DNA of 64,000 nucleotides from Desulfovibrio subterraneus (GCF_013340285.1 NZ_BLVO01000013.1:231574-295573), one strand, 5' to 3'; positions 39,150 through 47,087 are shown, numbered from the stretch's first letter. Made by a program: numbers and translations. Notes: generated by a model not told the origin, from the sequence alone.

Positions 39150-39377
39150 CTCCTCGCTACGGTAGAGCACCTTGCGGCTGCTGTTGAAACGCCGCTTGGG
39201 GCCGTTGCCCTTGTAATCCTCATTGTTCACGGTTTTGGGATCAAGCCAGCCGCCGGTGAGCTTGCCCACTTCCTTGCGGGCGACGATGGGCGGCAGCTTG
39301 CTCAGAAGGTGTTCCTTCAGTTCCTTTTCTTCGGGCGTCAAAGGACGTTCCCAGTCAACGGGAATAATGGGATGCAT
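39093..39377 (-). CDS. Small DNA-binding protein, probable excisionase
   Basis: 94-residue protein next to the integrase and convergent with it. The second half contains a helix-turn-helix-like stretch (SKLPPIVARKEVGKLTGGWL) followed by RRFNSSRKVLYRSEELIDWA, the layout of AlpA/Xis-type winged helix proteins in which a short wing precedes a final helix. AAGGAGG lies seven bases before ATG 39377. Position, size and fold support a recombination directionality factor, but no signature residue proves it. Confidence 0.55.
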   Translation of the reverse strand: MHPIIPVDWERPLTPEEKELKEHLLSKLPPIVARKEVGKLTGGWLDPKTVNNEDYKGNGPKRRFNSSRKVLYRSEELIDWAIRRFGMVEVKDFR

Positions 39378-39406
39378 ATCGTGCCTCCTTCTTGTGCTGT
39401 GTGTGC

Positions 39407-39781
39407 CTAGAATCCGAGCCCGAAATCGGGCGTGCGAAATGTGTTGCCGTATTTGTCCGGCTTGATGCTGCCGTTGGCCCATGGATCTTCAAAGCATGCG
39501 CAGTAGAGCGTGGCCGGGCGGTTGGGCTTCTTTTTGCCGGAACTCGCCTTTTTGTAGGATGCCGCGCGAAGGGCCTCGTTGGCGCAATCAAGGCTGCAAT
39601 ACTTCTGGCTGCCGCGCCCTTTGGTGAAGGTGCTCCGGCACCAGAGGCATGTGGCCTCTTTGGGTGTGCGCCTTGCGGCGGCGCTGCAGCTTCGGCTGCA
39701 GTATTTTGCGCGGCCAAGCCGTATGCGTCCTGCATCTGCTGAAAATGCCTTGCCGCACTGTTGGCACTTAACCATCGGCAT
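39407..39781 (-). CDS. Phage zinc-ribbon protein
   Basis: 124-residue basic protein with two similar cysteine motifs, CQQCGKAF...CSRSC and CLWCRSTF...CSLDC. Each resembles a treble-clef or MYM-type zinc site with FxxxxGRxxYCS between the cysteine pairs. The C-terminal part (PNRPATLYCACFEDPWANGS) is not recognised. AGGAGG lies eight bases before ATG 39781. Such proteins are common in phage early regions and may bind DNA or host proteins. Confidence 0.6.
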   Translation of the reverse strand: MPMVKCQQCGKAFSADAGRIRLGRAKYCSRSCSAAARRTPKEATCLWCRSTFTKGRGSQKYCSLDCANEALRAASYKKASSGKKKPNRPATLYCACFEDPWANGSIKPDKYGNTFRTPDFGLGF

Positions 39782-39980
39782 GGTGATCACCTCCTACCAG
39801 TACCGCCAGAAATAACAGTTCCTGCGCCAGAATCTGCAACTTGACCGAGCCTTCGACCAGTTGCGCCGGTTGCGCCACAGGCACGCCGCGTTCGCGCCAG
39901 TCGCATGCCATGGTGGCGATCTCGCCAAGCTGCTCCCATACGAGGGGAAGTTGCGATTGTACGGTTGACTCATCTGCCAT
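39768..39980 (-). CDS. Small phage early protein
   Basis: 70-residue soluble protein starting MADESTVQSQLPLVWEQLGE. It is helical and leucine-rich, with GSVKLQILAQELLFLAVLVG near the end. Not recognised. GGAGG lies seven bases before ATG 39980. It overlaps the zinc-ribbon gene by 14 bp and its own upstream gene by 11 bp, so it belongs to the compact early operon. Confidence 0.55.
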   Translation of the reverse strand: MADESTVQSQLPLVWEQLGEIATMACDWRERGVPVAQPAQLVEGSVKLQILAQELLFLAVLVGGDHHADG

Positions 39981-40128
39981 GGTGTTGCCTCCGTTCCTTG
40001 AGCTGCATGAGCCATATGGCCAGCTGCATGCCGCCGATGCTGACGATGAACACCAGCATGACACCGCAGAAGATGAGCATGAACGGATCATGCGAGAGCT
40101 TTTCAAGAAGTCGGACTGATGCGTGCAT
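39970..40128 (-). CDS. Small phage membrane protein
   Basis: 52-residue protein with one membrane helix (about 16-39, FMLIFCGVMLVFIVSIGGMQ) and a basic C-terminus (LKERRQHHGR), suggesting the C-terminus is cytoplasmic. AAGGAGG lies six bases before ATG 40128. It is not recognised. Being embedded between early regulatory genes, it could act on the host membrane or on incoming phage DNA; that is speculation. Confidence 0.55.
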   Translation of the reverse strand: MHASVRLLEKLSHDPFMLIFCGVMLVFIVSIGGMQLAIWLMQLKERRQHHGR

Positions 40129-40312
40129 GGGTGCCTCCTTCAGGGATGAAGCCCAGCTTTGTGCGGTGCCTGTCGCGTATGGTGGCAAGGTGCGCCTTCA
40201 GGACAATGAGTGTGCAATGGTCGGCACCGCATATGCCTTGCATTTTGGAGAGGGCGTTGATTTGCCGTTCTATCCGGTAGACCTGTTTCAATATGGCTGC
40301 AGAGGGTTCCAT
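40103..40312 (-). CDS. Small phage early protein
   Basis: 69-residue helical protein starting MEPSAAILKQVYRIERQINA, with two cysteines in GICGADHCT. Not recognised. GAGGAGG lies four bases before ATG 40312; the longer frame to 40387 lacks such a site. It overlaps the membrane miniprotein gene by 26 bp. Confidence 0.55.
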   Translation of the reverse strand: MEPSAAILKQVYRIERQINALSKMQGICGADHCTLIVLKAHLATIRDRHRTKLGFIPEGGTHARISPTS

Positions 40313-40331
40313 GATGCCTCCTCGCGTGTGG

Positions 40332-40538
40332 TCATTGCGGCGGGCAGGGCTCCGGCATCTCGACCTGGGCAACGCCTCGTTTGTCAACCGTCAGTGTTGC
40401 CCCGTTGCGGGCCAGCTCCTGCCATTCATCGTTGCACCGCTTGCTGCGCAGATCGTCGGAAAGGACGGCGGCAAGCAGGTGCAGCTCAAAGGGATTGGGA
40501 GTGCGTTCGGTATCCATGGGAAAGGTAACAGCACTCAT
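40332..40538 (-). CDS. Small phage early protein
   Basis: 68-residue protein starting MSAVTFPMDTERTPNPFELH; the C-terminal half reads GATLTVDKRGVAQVEMPEPC. Not recognised. AAGGAGG lies seven bases before ATG 40538, and the start overlaps the stop of the CII-like gene (ATGA), so the two are translationally coupled. Confidence 0.6.
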   Translation of the reverse strand: MSAVTFPMDTERTPNPFELHLLAAVLSDDLRSKRCNDEWQELARNGATLTVDKRGVAQVEMPEPCPPQ

Positions 40539-41014
40539 CTGGGGCCTCCTTCTTCGTCCACCAGGCGGAGCAGGGTGAGGATTGCTTGCAGCGCCTCGTA
40601 GCCTTCCTTGGCAATGCGCTGCCGTTCGTTGGGTTCGATTGAGCCGTTTTGCAGCGCATCGTGCACTTCGCCCATGAGGTCGCCGAACTCTTTTACACAG
40701 GCCAATGCCTGCCGCTCAGTTTTCTCCGCAAGCTTGCCGCCCTTGGGCAGCTTGACGAAGACGCCATGGCGAGCGCCCGCAATGTAGTGGGCGGGCAGGT
40801 CGGAATCGACAATGTCCATGAGAGGGATGAGCTGCTGCAGGCCGAACTTGTGCGTGTCTATGGCGGCGTTCAGCTCGTTCATCAGTGTGGGGTAGGCCTT
40901 GCCCAGTCGCTCGGCCACCTGTTCTGCCGTCAGTCCGCTGGGAGCGTGCTTGACCAGGTCCTGCAGCAGGTCGAGCAGGCTGTCATACATGCGTTGGTTG
41001 CGTGGGGTTGCCAT
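40535..41014 (-). CDS. CII-like phage regulatory protein (CP76 family)
   Basis: 159-residue protein resembling the phage regulatory protein CII family. It has an N-terminal helix-turn-helix (LVKHAPSGLTAEQVAERLGK, then YPTLMNELN), a middle segment IPLMDIVDSDLPAHYIAGA, and a helical C-terminus. In temperate phages such proteins influence the lysis-lysogeny choice or DNA replication. AAGGAG lies eight bases before ATG 41014. It heads the lower half of the early operon. Confidence 0.65.
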   Translation of the reverse strand: MATPRNQRMYDSLLDLLQDLVKHAPSGLTAEQVAERLGKAYPTLMNELNAAIDTHKFGLQQLIPLMDIVDSDLPAHYIAGARHGVFVKLPKGGKLAEKTERQALACVKEFGDLMGEVHDALQNGSIEPNERQRIAKEGYEALQAILTLLRLVDEEGGPR

Positions 41015-41107
41015 GAGAAAAACTCCTTCTGATTCTCACGCTGCCGCGTATTAAACAGCGGCAAAAATTGTGATAGTGCCTAGCTAAAATCCAACAAGGA
41101 GAGTGTC

Positions 41108-41317
41108 GTGCCGAAGTTTGAATATCGTTCGAAGGTGTTTGAGACACATGTGAAGAGCGGGCTTGATGAATACCTGCAGGAGATGGGGCAGCAGGGGTGG
41201 GAGTTGGTCGCTGTCACCCCCACTGCCTTTTCCACCGTCTATGCGGATATCGAGTGCTCTACGGCTCCTCAGATGGTGGCTGATTCGGTTCAGGTGTACT
41301 TGAAGCGGGTGGTGTAA
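41108..41317 (+). CDS. DUF4177-like small protein
   Basis: 69 residues starting at GTG 41108 with AAGGAG six bases upstream. The sequence pattern KFEYRSKVFE, followed by EYLQEMGQQGWELVAVTP, is that of DUF4177, a small alpha-beta domain of unknown role. It is on the plus strand inside the otherwise minus-strand early region, and its last 59 bp overlap the convergent gene 41259-41510. Confidence 0.65.
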   Translation: MPKFEYRSKVFETHVKSGLDEYLQEMGQQGWELVAVTPTAFSTVYADIECSTAPQMVADSVQVYLKRVV

Positions 41318-41510
41318 ACGAAAAGTAGTTGGTGTGAACAAACTGCAGCGCCACCTTGAGAGCGTGGGCGCACTGTGCCTGATTGAGGTTGGCACGTTGC
41401 GCCTCGCTCTCGACAAGGTTGAGGATGCTGTTGACCAGCTCAAGGCCCGTTGCAAACGGAGCCACTGTGTCTGCTCCGCGGAAGCGGAAGGTGGTGTAGG
41501 CATCATTCAT
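41259..41510 (-). CDS. Small phage early protein
   Basis: 83 residues starting MNDAYTTFRFRGADTVAPFA. A helical middle (GLELVNSILNLVESEAQRAN) precedes a proline-rich C-terminal tail. Not recognised. GGGAG lies seven bases before ATG 41510, and the start overlaps the stop of the HTH gene by 4 bp. Its 3' end overlaps a convergent gene. Confidence 0.55.
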   Translation of the reverse strand: MNDAYTTFRFRGADTVAPFATGLELVNSILNLVESEAQRANLNQAQCAHALKVALQFVHTNYFSFTPPASSTPEPNQPPSEEP

Positions 41511-41773
41511 GCTGCCACTCCCTTCGGCTTCGGTCCGGGCGGAACATCCTTTGCCTCGGGCAGAAGCTCGGCAGGAAGGATGGAAGAAAGCTGCCTGTGC
41601 CGGTAGGTGGGAATGTGGGCACTGCGCAGCATGCGCAACGCCGTGGAACGTGAAACGCCTAGCTTGTCCCCTATGCTGGCATAGGAAGACCCGATTCGAT
41701 TCAGATAAACCTCTAGCTTTTCAGTTCGCGTTAAATCATTTACAAGCTCGGGAATCGGTGTAACAGGTTGCAT
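41507..41773 (-). CDS. Phage helix-turn-helix protein (Cro/Cox-like position)
   Basis: 88-residue protein. The helix-turn-helix reads YASIGDKLGVSRSTALRMLR, a resolvase/sigma-type motif. The first gene to the left of the operator, it faces the repressor gene, the place usually taken by Cro or Cox. GAGGTG lies five bases before ATG. It probably represses the lysogenic promoter or coordinates excision; this is inferred from position. Confidence 0.65.
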   Translation of the reverse strand: MQPVTPIPELVNDLTRTEKLEVYLNRIGSSYASIGDKLGVSRSTALRMLRSAHIPTYRHRQLSSILPAELLPEAKDVPPGPKPKGVAA

Positions 41774-41856
41774 AGTTTCACCTCGTACTTGTTAGTTTTT
41801 TAGGGCACTGGCGGTGCCCTTACTCGTCTTGTGTCCTGTTCTAATAATGAAACTGA

Positions 41857-41876
41857 TAGTTCTGATTTTAGAACTA
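41857..41876. promoter_or_regulatory. Operator in the divergent immunity region
   Basis: Inverted repeat TAGTTCT-GATTTT-AGAACTA, perfect 7-bp arms. A related half-site TGTTCTAAT lies about 20 bp to the left. On the minus strand TTGACT (41881-41876) can serve as -35 for the early promoter, with the operator between it and a weak TATCAG -10 at 41858-41853. The repressor gene starts 22 bp to the right. Confidence 0.65.
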
Positions 41877-41897
41877 GTCAACGTAAAATGAGAATTT

Positions 41898-42275
41898 ATG
41901 GCGTATGAAATTGACATCCCGTCTTTTAGAGAAAGATTACGGCATGTTATAAATGAGCTTGGAGTGACGGACCAAGAGTTCGCAGCAGTCGGAAACGTGT
42001 CAAAGTCCACGCTTTCTGGCTATTTTAGTTCTGAACGCCAGCCAAAGGCTGAATCTTTGGCCCTTTGGGTTGCCCATTATGGAATTGACGCAAACTGGCT
42101 TTTGCTTGGTGAAGGCGAAATGAAAAGGGGCTCGGAGGAGCTTTCCGAGTTTGAAAGGACTGATCCCATAGCCCAGCGCATGCGCTATGCCGTTCGCCTC
42201 ATGAAGGAGCACGGCGGCTCACCAGAAGATATACGCACGGCCATCACGCTGGCCCTGAAAGGGCCAGAGGCGTGA
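41898..42275 (+). CDS. Phage repressor (CI/C-type, HTH_3)
   Basis: 125-residue lysogeny repressor. The N-terminal domain is a lambda-type helix-turn-helix (LGVTDQEFAAVGNVSKSTLS), with the linker motif HYGIDANWLLLGEGEM common in prophage repressors. The C-terminal part is short and helical, without a LexA-type self-cleavage Ser-Lys dyad. Induction may therefore need an antirepressor rather than RecA cleavage, as in P2. It is divergent from the early operon across a palindromic operator and closed by the terminator at 42306. Confidence 0.85.
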   Translation: MAYEIDIPSFRERLRHVINELGVTDQEFAAVGNVSKSTLSGYFSSERQPKAESLALWVAHYGIDANWLLLGEGEMKRGSEELSEFERTDPIAQRMRYAVRLMKEHGGSPEDIRTAITLALKGPEA

Positions 42276-42305
42276 GTGGGCTGATGAGATAGGATAGGAA
42301 ATGAG

Positions 42306-42332
42306 AAAACCCGGCGGAAGCCGGGTTTTTTG
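42306..42332 (+). terminator. Terminator after the repressor gene
   Basis: Stem AAAACCCGGC / GCCGGGTTTT with loop GGAA, continuing as TTTTTTGTTGG. Nearly the same hairpin and flank recur at 46546-46567. Confidence 0.9.
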
Positions 42333-42458
42333 TTGGAGTAGAGGTCTGTAAAAATTAGAGCTTTCCAAGTTGGTAGTGTTTCGTTATTTGTTTGGCTATC
42401 GTGGAACATTGGCGCGTAAGAGCTGTGGTAGTGCTTATTAGTCTGCATAGGGTGGGGT

Positions 42459-44870
42459 ATGCTTAGATTTGCTAGGAAAATATATGGTAAGACTGAAATA
42501 TATTATTATTTCTTTAAAAGAGAATTGTTGTTTATCTTTTTGTTATTATGTATTTGTGTTTATATTTTGTTTTTTTATAACCGTTTTGTATGGCGAGATG
42601 TACTTGTAGCTGTTTTGTCGGGTTTTATTTTTCCTGTAATCCTTGCCGTGATGTTTAGTTCTGAAAGAAATATGCGTGGCATTACTAATAAAGTTAAGAG
42701 GTGGAGAAAGGTTTTGCGTTGTGTCGGTGTGGGTATGGTTTGTATGCTGGTGTATCTGGTGTTGATTTCTGGCTCGACTAAGGGAGAAGATAAACTTCCG
42801 AAAAGTGATGGCCGTGTGAAATCTAATGCAACTGCTGTCTCTTCTGGTAAGGCTAATGTTGATAGTGATTGTTCGCCAGATGGTTTTGATGATGTGAGAC
42901 TTAAGAGAGATTTTGGTCAGGTTTTTTGGGTGGGCTTTGATGGTTATGAGGGTTGGGAGAGTACTCAAGGCTTTATTAATCAAGTTAAAGATATTGGGGG
43001 GGTTGGTGGTGTTGTTTTGGGAATTGGTAATGTCGATGTGGAGGACGATTCTGAGGCGGGGAGGGTTGTTGGCTTTAGAAAACTGTTGGTGAGGGTGAGG
43101 GATGCTTTTTCATCGAACTCCACAGGGCAATTGTTAGTTGGAACAATGTATGATGATTCGGTTCGTGGGTTGGCGCAGGCTGGAGTTATGACTGCGGTGC
43201 CTTCGGCTATGGCTTTGGCCTCAGCTAGAGATTATGGCTATGTAAGGAAGGCTGCATCCATAGTTAGTTCTGAGTTTGGATTTCTTGGTGGAAATGTTCT
43301 TTTTGGGCCAGTGTTGGATGTCAACATGGCTGGTGGGGCCAACTATATTCAAGACAGAAGCTTTGGTGGGGATGTGTCTGGCGTTTCAGGTTATGGAGGT
43401 GCTTTTCTCGAAGGAATCTCTGGGATGGTTGGCGTTTTGATGCACTTTCCAGGTGCTGGCGGTGTAAGTTCTGGAGTTGATAGTCCGGGATTGGTAAATG
43501 GAAGTGTTGGTGTCGATAGCTTCGTTAGAATGTTAGAACCATTTCGTGATAATATTCATGGAAGAAATAATGTTGTTTTAATGACATCCAATTTTTGTTC
43601 TGACATTGTAAAGGGTGGATGTGTGTCATTTGATCGTAGAATTGTTAGTGATCTTATAAGAAGTGGTAAAAGTGAGTTTTATGAAACTGATGTAGTGGGA
43701 CTAGGCTATGATGGTGTTGTTTTGACCGATGATATGTCATCTCCTTCTGTCACAAGTTCTGTTGGGAGTGGAGGATATTTTTATGATAACTATGTTGATA
43801 TAGTGTTTAACAATATTGTTAGGGCATTTGAGTCTGGTCACGATATGTATTTGCTTCTAAATGTCCATCCTGCAGGAGGTGGATATAAAGATAATTACGA
43901 ATCTGAAAGTAATGGGTTAAAATATAGATTTGGTTTAACTTACAATGAATTTATTGATGTGTATTTAAGATTTAAGAAGTATGTTTTTGAGTGTAAAGAT
44001 GTGAAGGACCGATTGGCTAGGATGAATAAGCTTGCTAAGAGTCTGAAAAGAATCGCTAGTTTAAAGAATAATTTACCTAGTGAGGTTAAGTATACTGACG
44101 ATATTTTAAAAGATTTTGATATTGCTTATGAAATGCGTATTTCAAATAATAAACATCGAGAGTATGCGCAGCAAATGTTTTGGGATGGATTTGTGAGAAT
44201 TCCTAGTCATAACTCGTCTAGAATGCTTAAGAATTTACCTGAAGATTCTATTGTTTCTGTATTTTTTAGAGTTAAAGAGAAAAGCTTTTCAGAGTGCTTC
44301 GCTTTCGGAAGTGGTATTATTAGTGAAGATGTGGCTAATGCTGAATTTTCAAAAAATAACTATGTAAATATGTTTAAGAGTAATTTTGATTGTAAATTTA
44401 TTCCGCAAATTCTTCCATACGCTATGAAAGATTTGGATGAAATTGATTATTACACAGAAAAATATGCAGAGCTGATTAAGGGTAGAAATGATGATGCAGT
44501 AGTAGTTTTTGTTGATTCATATGATAAATGGTACTTTGCTCAAGCATTAGTTCATTTTTTAAAAAATAACAAATATAGCTCTAAAAAAATTCACATTGTT
44601 GTTACAACTCATCCGACTTTGATGCGGCTCTCTAACTCTCGTCATGAAATTAATGGGTTGTATGACAATGTCAATTTTTATATATCTTACTCGCTGCCCT
44701 CAAACCACATGTCTATGTTTTTTAGATTTGTATGGGGGTTCGGCGGGGAGGCATCTAGTGGTAGGCTCGGTGGATTGCCAATTTTTCTTGATGGCATAAA
44801 TCCGTCCCCTGACTTGCGAATGCGCAATAGTACGGATGTATGTACAAATGTGCGAGAGGCTAAGGAGTGA
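42459..44870 (+). CDS. Membrane-anchored GH3 (NagZ-like) protein with altered active site
   Basis: 803-residue AT-rich gene. Three membrane helices (about 22-40, 47-66, 86-104) with a strongly basic loop between the second and third place the rest in the periplasm. Residues 150-470 follow the NagZ pattern: VFWVGFDGYEG, AVPSAMALASARD, FGPVLDVN, DRSFGGD (299-305), HFPGAGG (329-335) and VVLTDDM (420-426) with the putative nucleophile Asp. The usual KHFPGHG reads MHFPGAGG, and the catalytic Asp-Ser-His reads Asp-Ser-Pro (341-343), so the acid-base His is missing. A C-terminal Rossmann-like domain resembles GH3_C. Hydrolysis may be lost; sugar or peptidoglycan binding is possible. It is coupled to the nuclease-like gene 3 bp downstream. 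Confidence 0.7.
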   Translation: MLRFARKIYGKTEIYYYFFKRELLFIFLLLCICVYILFFYNRFVWRDVLVAVLSGFIFPVILAVMFSSERNMRGITNKVKRWRKVLRCVGVGMVCMLVYLVLISGSTKGEDKLPKSDGRVKSNATAVSSGKANVDSDCSPDGFDDVRLKRDFGQVFWVGFDGYEGWESTQGFINQVKDIGGVGGVVLGIGNVDVEDDSEAGRVVGFRKLLVRVRDAFSSNSTGQLLVGTMYDDSVRGLAQAGVMTAVPSAMALASARDYGYVRKAASIVSSEFGFLGGNVLFGPVLDVNMAGGANYIQDRSFGGDVSGVSGYGGAFLEGISGMVGVLMHFPGAGGVSSGVDSPGLVNGSVGVDSFVRMLEPFRDNIHGRNNVVLMTSNFCSDIVKGGCVSFDRRIVSDLIRSGKSEFYETDVVGLGYDGVVLTDDMSSPSVTSSVGSGGYFYDNYVDIVFNNIVRAFESGHDMYLLLNVHPAGGGYKDNYESESNGLKYRFGLTYNEFIDVYLRFKKYVFECKDVKDRLARMNKLAKSLKRIASLKNNLPSEVKYTDDILKDFDIAYEMRISNNKHREYAQQMFWDGFVRIPSHNSSRMLKNLPEDSIVSVFFRVKEKSFSECFAFGSGIISEDVANAEFSKNNYVNMFKSNFDCKFIPQILPYAMKDLDEIDYYTEKYAELIKGRNDDAVVVFVDSYDKWYFAQALVHFLKNNKYSSKKIHIVVTTHPTLMRLSNSRHEINGLYDNVNFYISYSLPSNHMSMFFRFVWGFGGEASSGRLGGLPIFLDGINPSPDLRMRNSTDVCTNVREAKE

Positions 44871-44873
44871 GAG

Positions 44874-45797
44874 ATGGGTGCAGCACAAGACTTTCTTGAG
44901 AGTGGTGAGGGGTGGAGTTGTCGGGTGGCGAGGTTGGCTCTTCCTATCTTGATCGCGACTGCTCAGTGCGGTCAAAAGATCACGTATAAGCAGTTGGCGG
45001 AAGAGTTGTGTGAGCGCCATGGGGAAGTCATTAAACGCAGGATGACTATTTACGGGTATCCCGTTGGACGAATTGGTTGGGCTATGGAGATGCTCTCTAA
45101 AGAGTGGGGAGAGCAGGTTCCGCCGATTAATGCGTTGGTTGTCAATGCTGCAACAGGACTTCCTGGGGATGGAGTGAACCAGTTTATTGTTCAGTTTCTG
45201 AAGCCTAGAGCGCGGAAACGCCAGATGGCCCCCAAAGCGCAAAAAGCCTTTAAGGAACAGGCTGTCCAGAGAGTGTGGGATTACTCTTATTGGGATCAGG
45301 TTGCAGAGTACTTTGCAATCCCGCAGGATCAGCTGGAGCCAGCTCGGATAGTGGGGGGAGATGATGGAGAGGAGATAGGTGTTCCTCCTGTTGGAATTGC
45401 GGGCGGCCATGGTGAAAGCAAGCTGCATAAAGGGCTTAAAGAGTGGGCTGCTCGTAATCCCAAGCATTTTGCTGAGTTTGGAAAATTTTCAAAGGGTGTG
45501 ACTGAATACCCCTTGCATTCTGGGGACAGCCTCGACGTGTTTCTGAGAGGATCAGAAGGTCAACTTGCTGTTGAAGTGAAAGCCAGTAATGCGCCCGTCA
45601 GTGAGCTGTACAGGGGTGTCTTTCAATGTGTGAAGTACCGGGCAACAATGCGTGCCATGCTGCTTGCGGCGAGTGAGATTCCGGCTGCGCAGGCTGTGCT
45701 GCTAACAACGCTGGACATCCCAGATGAAGTTAAGAGGCTGGCCCGGCGTTTAGAGGTTAGAATTCTGTCTGCGCCACTGAGTGCGGAGAATGGTTAA
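44874..45797 (+). CDS. Putative PD-(D/E)XK nuclease-like protein
   Basis: 307-residue soluble protein. The N-terminal part (1-110) has a winged-helix-like segment (ATAQCGQKITYKQLAEELCE). The C-terminal part carries a plausible PD-(D/E)XK core: a charged helix with ESKLHKGLKEWAARNP, then GDSLDVFLRG and the E-x-K strand QLAVEVKASNAP, then the helix SELYRGVFQCVKYRATMRAM. Asp, Glu and Lys are in the right order and spacing for a restriction-type nuclease. AAGGAG lies six bases before ATG, inside the end of the GH3-like gene, so they are one operon although base composition differs. The nuclease call rests on one motif. Confidence 0.6.
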   Translation: MGAAQDFLESGEGWSCRVARLALPILIATAQCGQKITYKQLAEELCERHGEVIKRRMTIYGYPVGRIGWAMEMLSKEWGEQVPPINALVVNAATGLPGDGVNQFIVQFLKPRARKRQMAPKAQKAFKEQAVQRVWDYSYWDQVAEYFAIPQDQLEPARIVGGDDGEEIGVPPVGIAGGHGESKLHKGLKEWAARNPKHFAEFGKFSKGVTEYPLHSGDSLDVFLRGSEGQLAVEVKASNAPVSELYRGVFQCVKYRATMRAMLLAASEIPAAQAVLLTTLDIPDEVKRLARRLEVRILSAPLSAENG

Positions 45798-45974
45798 GGA
45801 GGCGTATGTTAATTTGATGGGGGGGCGGGGAATATGCGACGGTACAGATAGCAAGCCAAGCACAGGGCTAGCAACTCTAAGTAGTTCAGTAATAGCTACG
45901 ACCAGAGATGAAAGAGCTAGTCGGGCAACCGTTAGAGGACGATCTTGAAAGTAATGTGTCAATTTGTGGCTACT

Positions 45975-46301
45975 TTATAAATCAAGCCAGCTGACGTGCT
46001 TTGTTTTGTATCCAAGCATTTCAGCGTTTAGCAGGATTTCATTCTTCGATTGATGTTTTTTTAACTGTTCTTTTAAAATGGTCTTTTTATAGAAATCAGA
46101 GAAAGGGGGGTCACCATAAAAGCCCCTGTATATGTAGAGGTCGATGGCGTTAATCCAGTTTTCACCGCACGTTTCCTTAAAATTTTCGGCATTCTCTAGG
46201 AAAATAGCGGCTTTAGTTAGTTCTGTTTTTTTTCTATAATAATTTCTACCAACTGCAAGAGCAATGAGGCCAAGGCCGACCCAAAAAGAGTCTTCTATCA
46301 T
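45975..46301 (-). CDS. Hypothetical protein
   Basis: 108-residue AT-rich frame on the strand opposite to the surrounding cargo genes. It opens with a hydrophobic stretch (FWVGLGLIALAVG) that could be a membrane anchor, then a basic patch NYYRKKTE and a helical soluble part rich in Lys, Glu and aromatic residues. No family was recognised and the ribosome binding site is weak. Amino acid composition looks protein-like, so I keep it with modest confidence. It is convergent with the nuclease-like gene. Confidence 0.45.
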   Translation of the reverse strand: MIEDSFWVGLGLIALAVGRNYYRKKTELTKAAIFLENAENFKETCGENWINAIDLYIYRGFYGDPPFSDFYKKTILKEQLKKHQSKNEILLNAEMLGYKTKHVSWLDL

Positions 46302-46730
46302 AAGAGATTCGCCCAGAATTTAAGCTATTAGAAAGTCATTGACATGTTTTATATTGCAATTAGCCCCAACGGCTTCGTAACTATAAGATACAAACTTAAG
46401 TGTGATAAATTTTAACATTTATCAATATTTAATGCGCTATTAGCACAATAGTTTTTCGCCAGCAAGATGCGAGGCAACAAGCCCTTTTGAGTGTGTGGGG
46501 CGGGAGCAGTGGTCTTTGTTTGAGCTGTTTGTGTGTTGGCAATGGCCCGGCTGAAGTCGGGTTTTTTGTTGGCAATGGTTTATGAATTTGGAACTTTGCA
46601 GGGTGGAGAGTTTTCGGTATGTGTTTAGCTATTGTTTGGCAATGTGCATTGTTTATTCACAGTTGCCCCGTGTTTGTGTGCGTGCGCAACGGTCGATGCG
46701 GCTCGTGTGGGTGTTGCCGACGTTTTTTGA
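46302..46730. other. Intergenic AT-rich spacer with a terminator
   Basis: 429 bp. It holds the upstream region of the minus-strand gene, the hairpin at 46546-46567, and a following stretch that includes AGCTATTGTTTGGCAATG, somewhat similar to the sequence after the repressor terminator. No gene was recognised. Confidence 0.45.
46546..46567 (+). terminator. Terminator, near-duplicate of the one after the repressor
   Basis: Stem CCCGGC/GTCGGG with loop TGAA, then TTTTTTGTTGG. Aligned with 42309-42335, only three or so of 27 bases differ. No plus-strand gene ends just upstream, which suggests that the hairpin was copied or left behind together with the cargo. Confidence 0.8.
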
Positions 46731-47087
46731 ATGGTAGCAATTGGGGAGGTGGGTGTGGACTGGACTCAGGCAGAGGTATTCATTCGTAGGTGTATCGTTT
46801 GTGGGGTTGATTTAAAGACAGCTTGGTCTTCTCAGCGAATCGTTAAGTCTGTGGGAGCATCTGTAATTCGAGTCCAGATTGGCGCGGCGAAGTGTGTGGC
46901 GATACCTGTGAGTATGTTGCAAGTGATAAACGCCCATTTGGATGGGGGAGGCGTGTTTGACCGCACTTATTTTTCGCAGAAATATCCTGTCGAAGCTAAG
47001 AATCGCGGTTGTATGATTCATGTTATAGGGCAAATCTTTGTTAAGGCTGGTTTGGCAAGGCAGAATCGGAGAAGCTATGTCATCTGA
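46731..47087 (+). CDS. Hypothetical phage cargo protein
   Basis: 118-residue soluble protein, not recognised. It starts MVAIGEVGVDWTQAEVFIRR and has three isolated cysteines and a basic C-terminus (LARQNRRSYVI). GGGGAGGTG lies just after the ATG, so translation may really begin at a GTG eight codons downstream (46755). It lies just before the predicted structured RNA. Confidence 0.45.
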   Translation: MVAIGEVGVDWTQAEVFIRRCIVCGVDLKTAWSSQRIVKSVGASVIRVQIGAAKCVAIPVSMLQVINAHLDGGGVFDRTYFSQKYPVEAKNRGCMIHVIGQIFVKAGLARQNRRSYVI

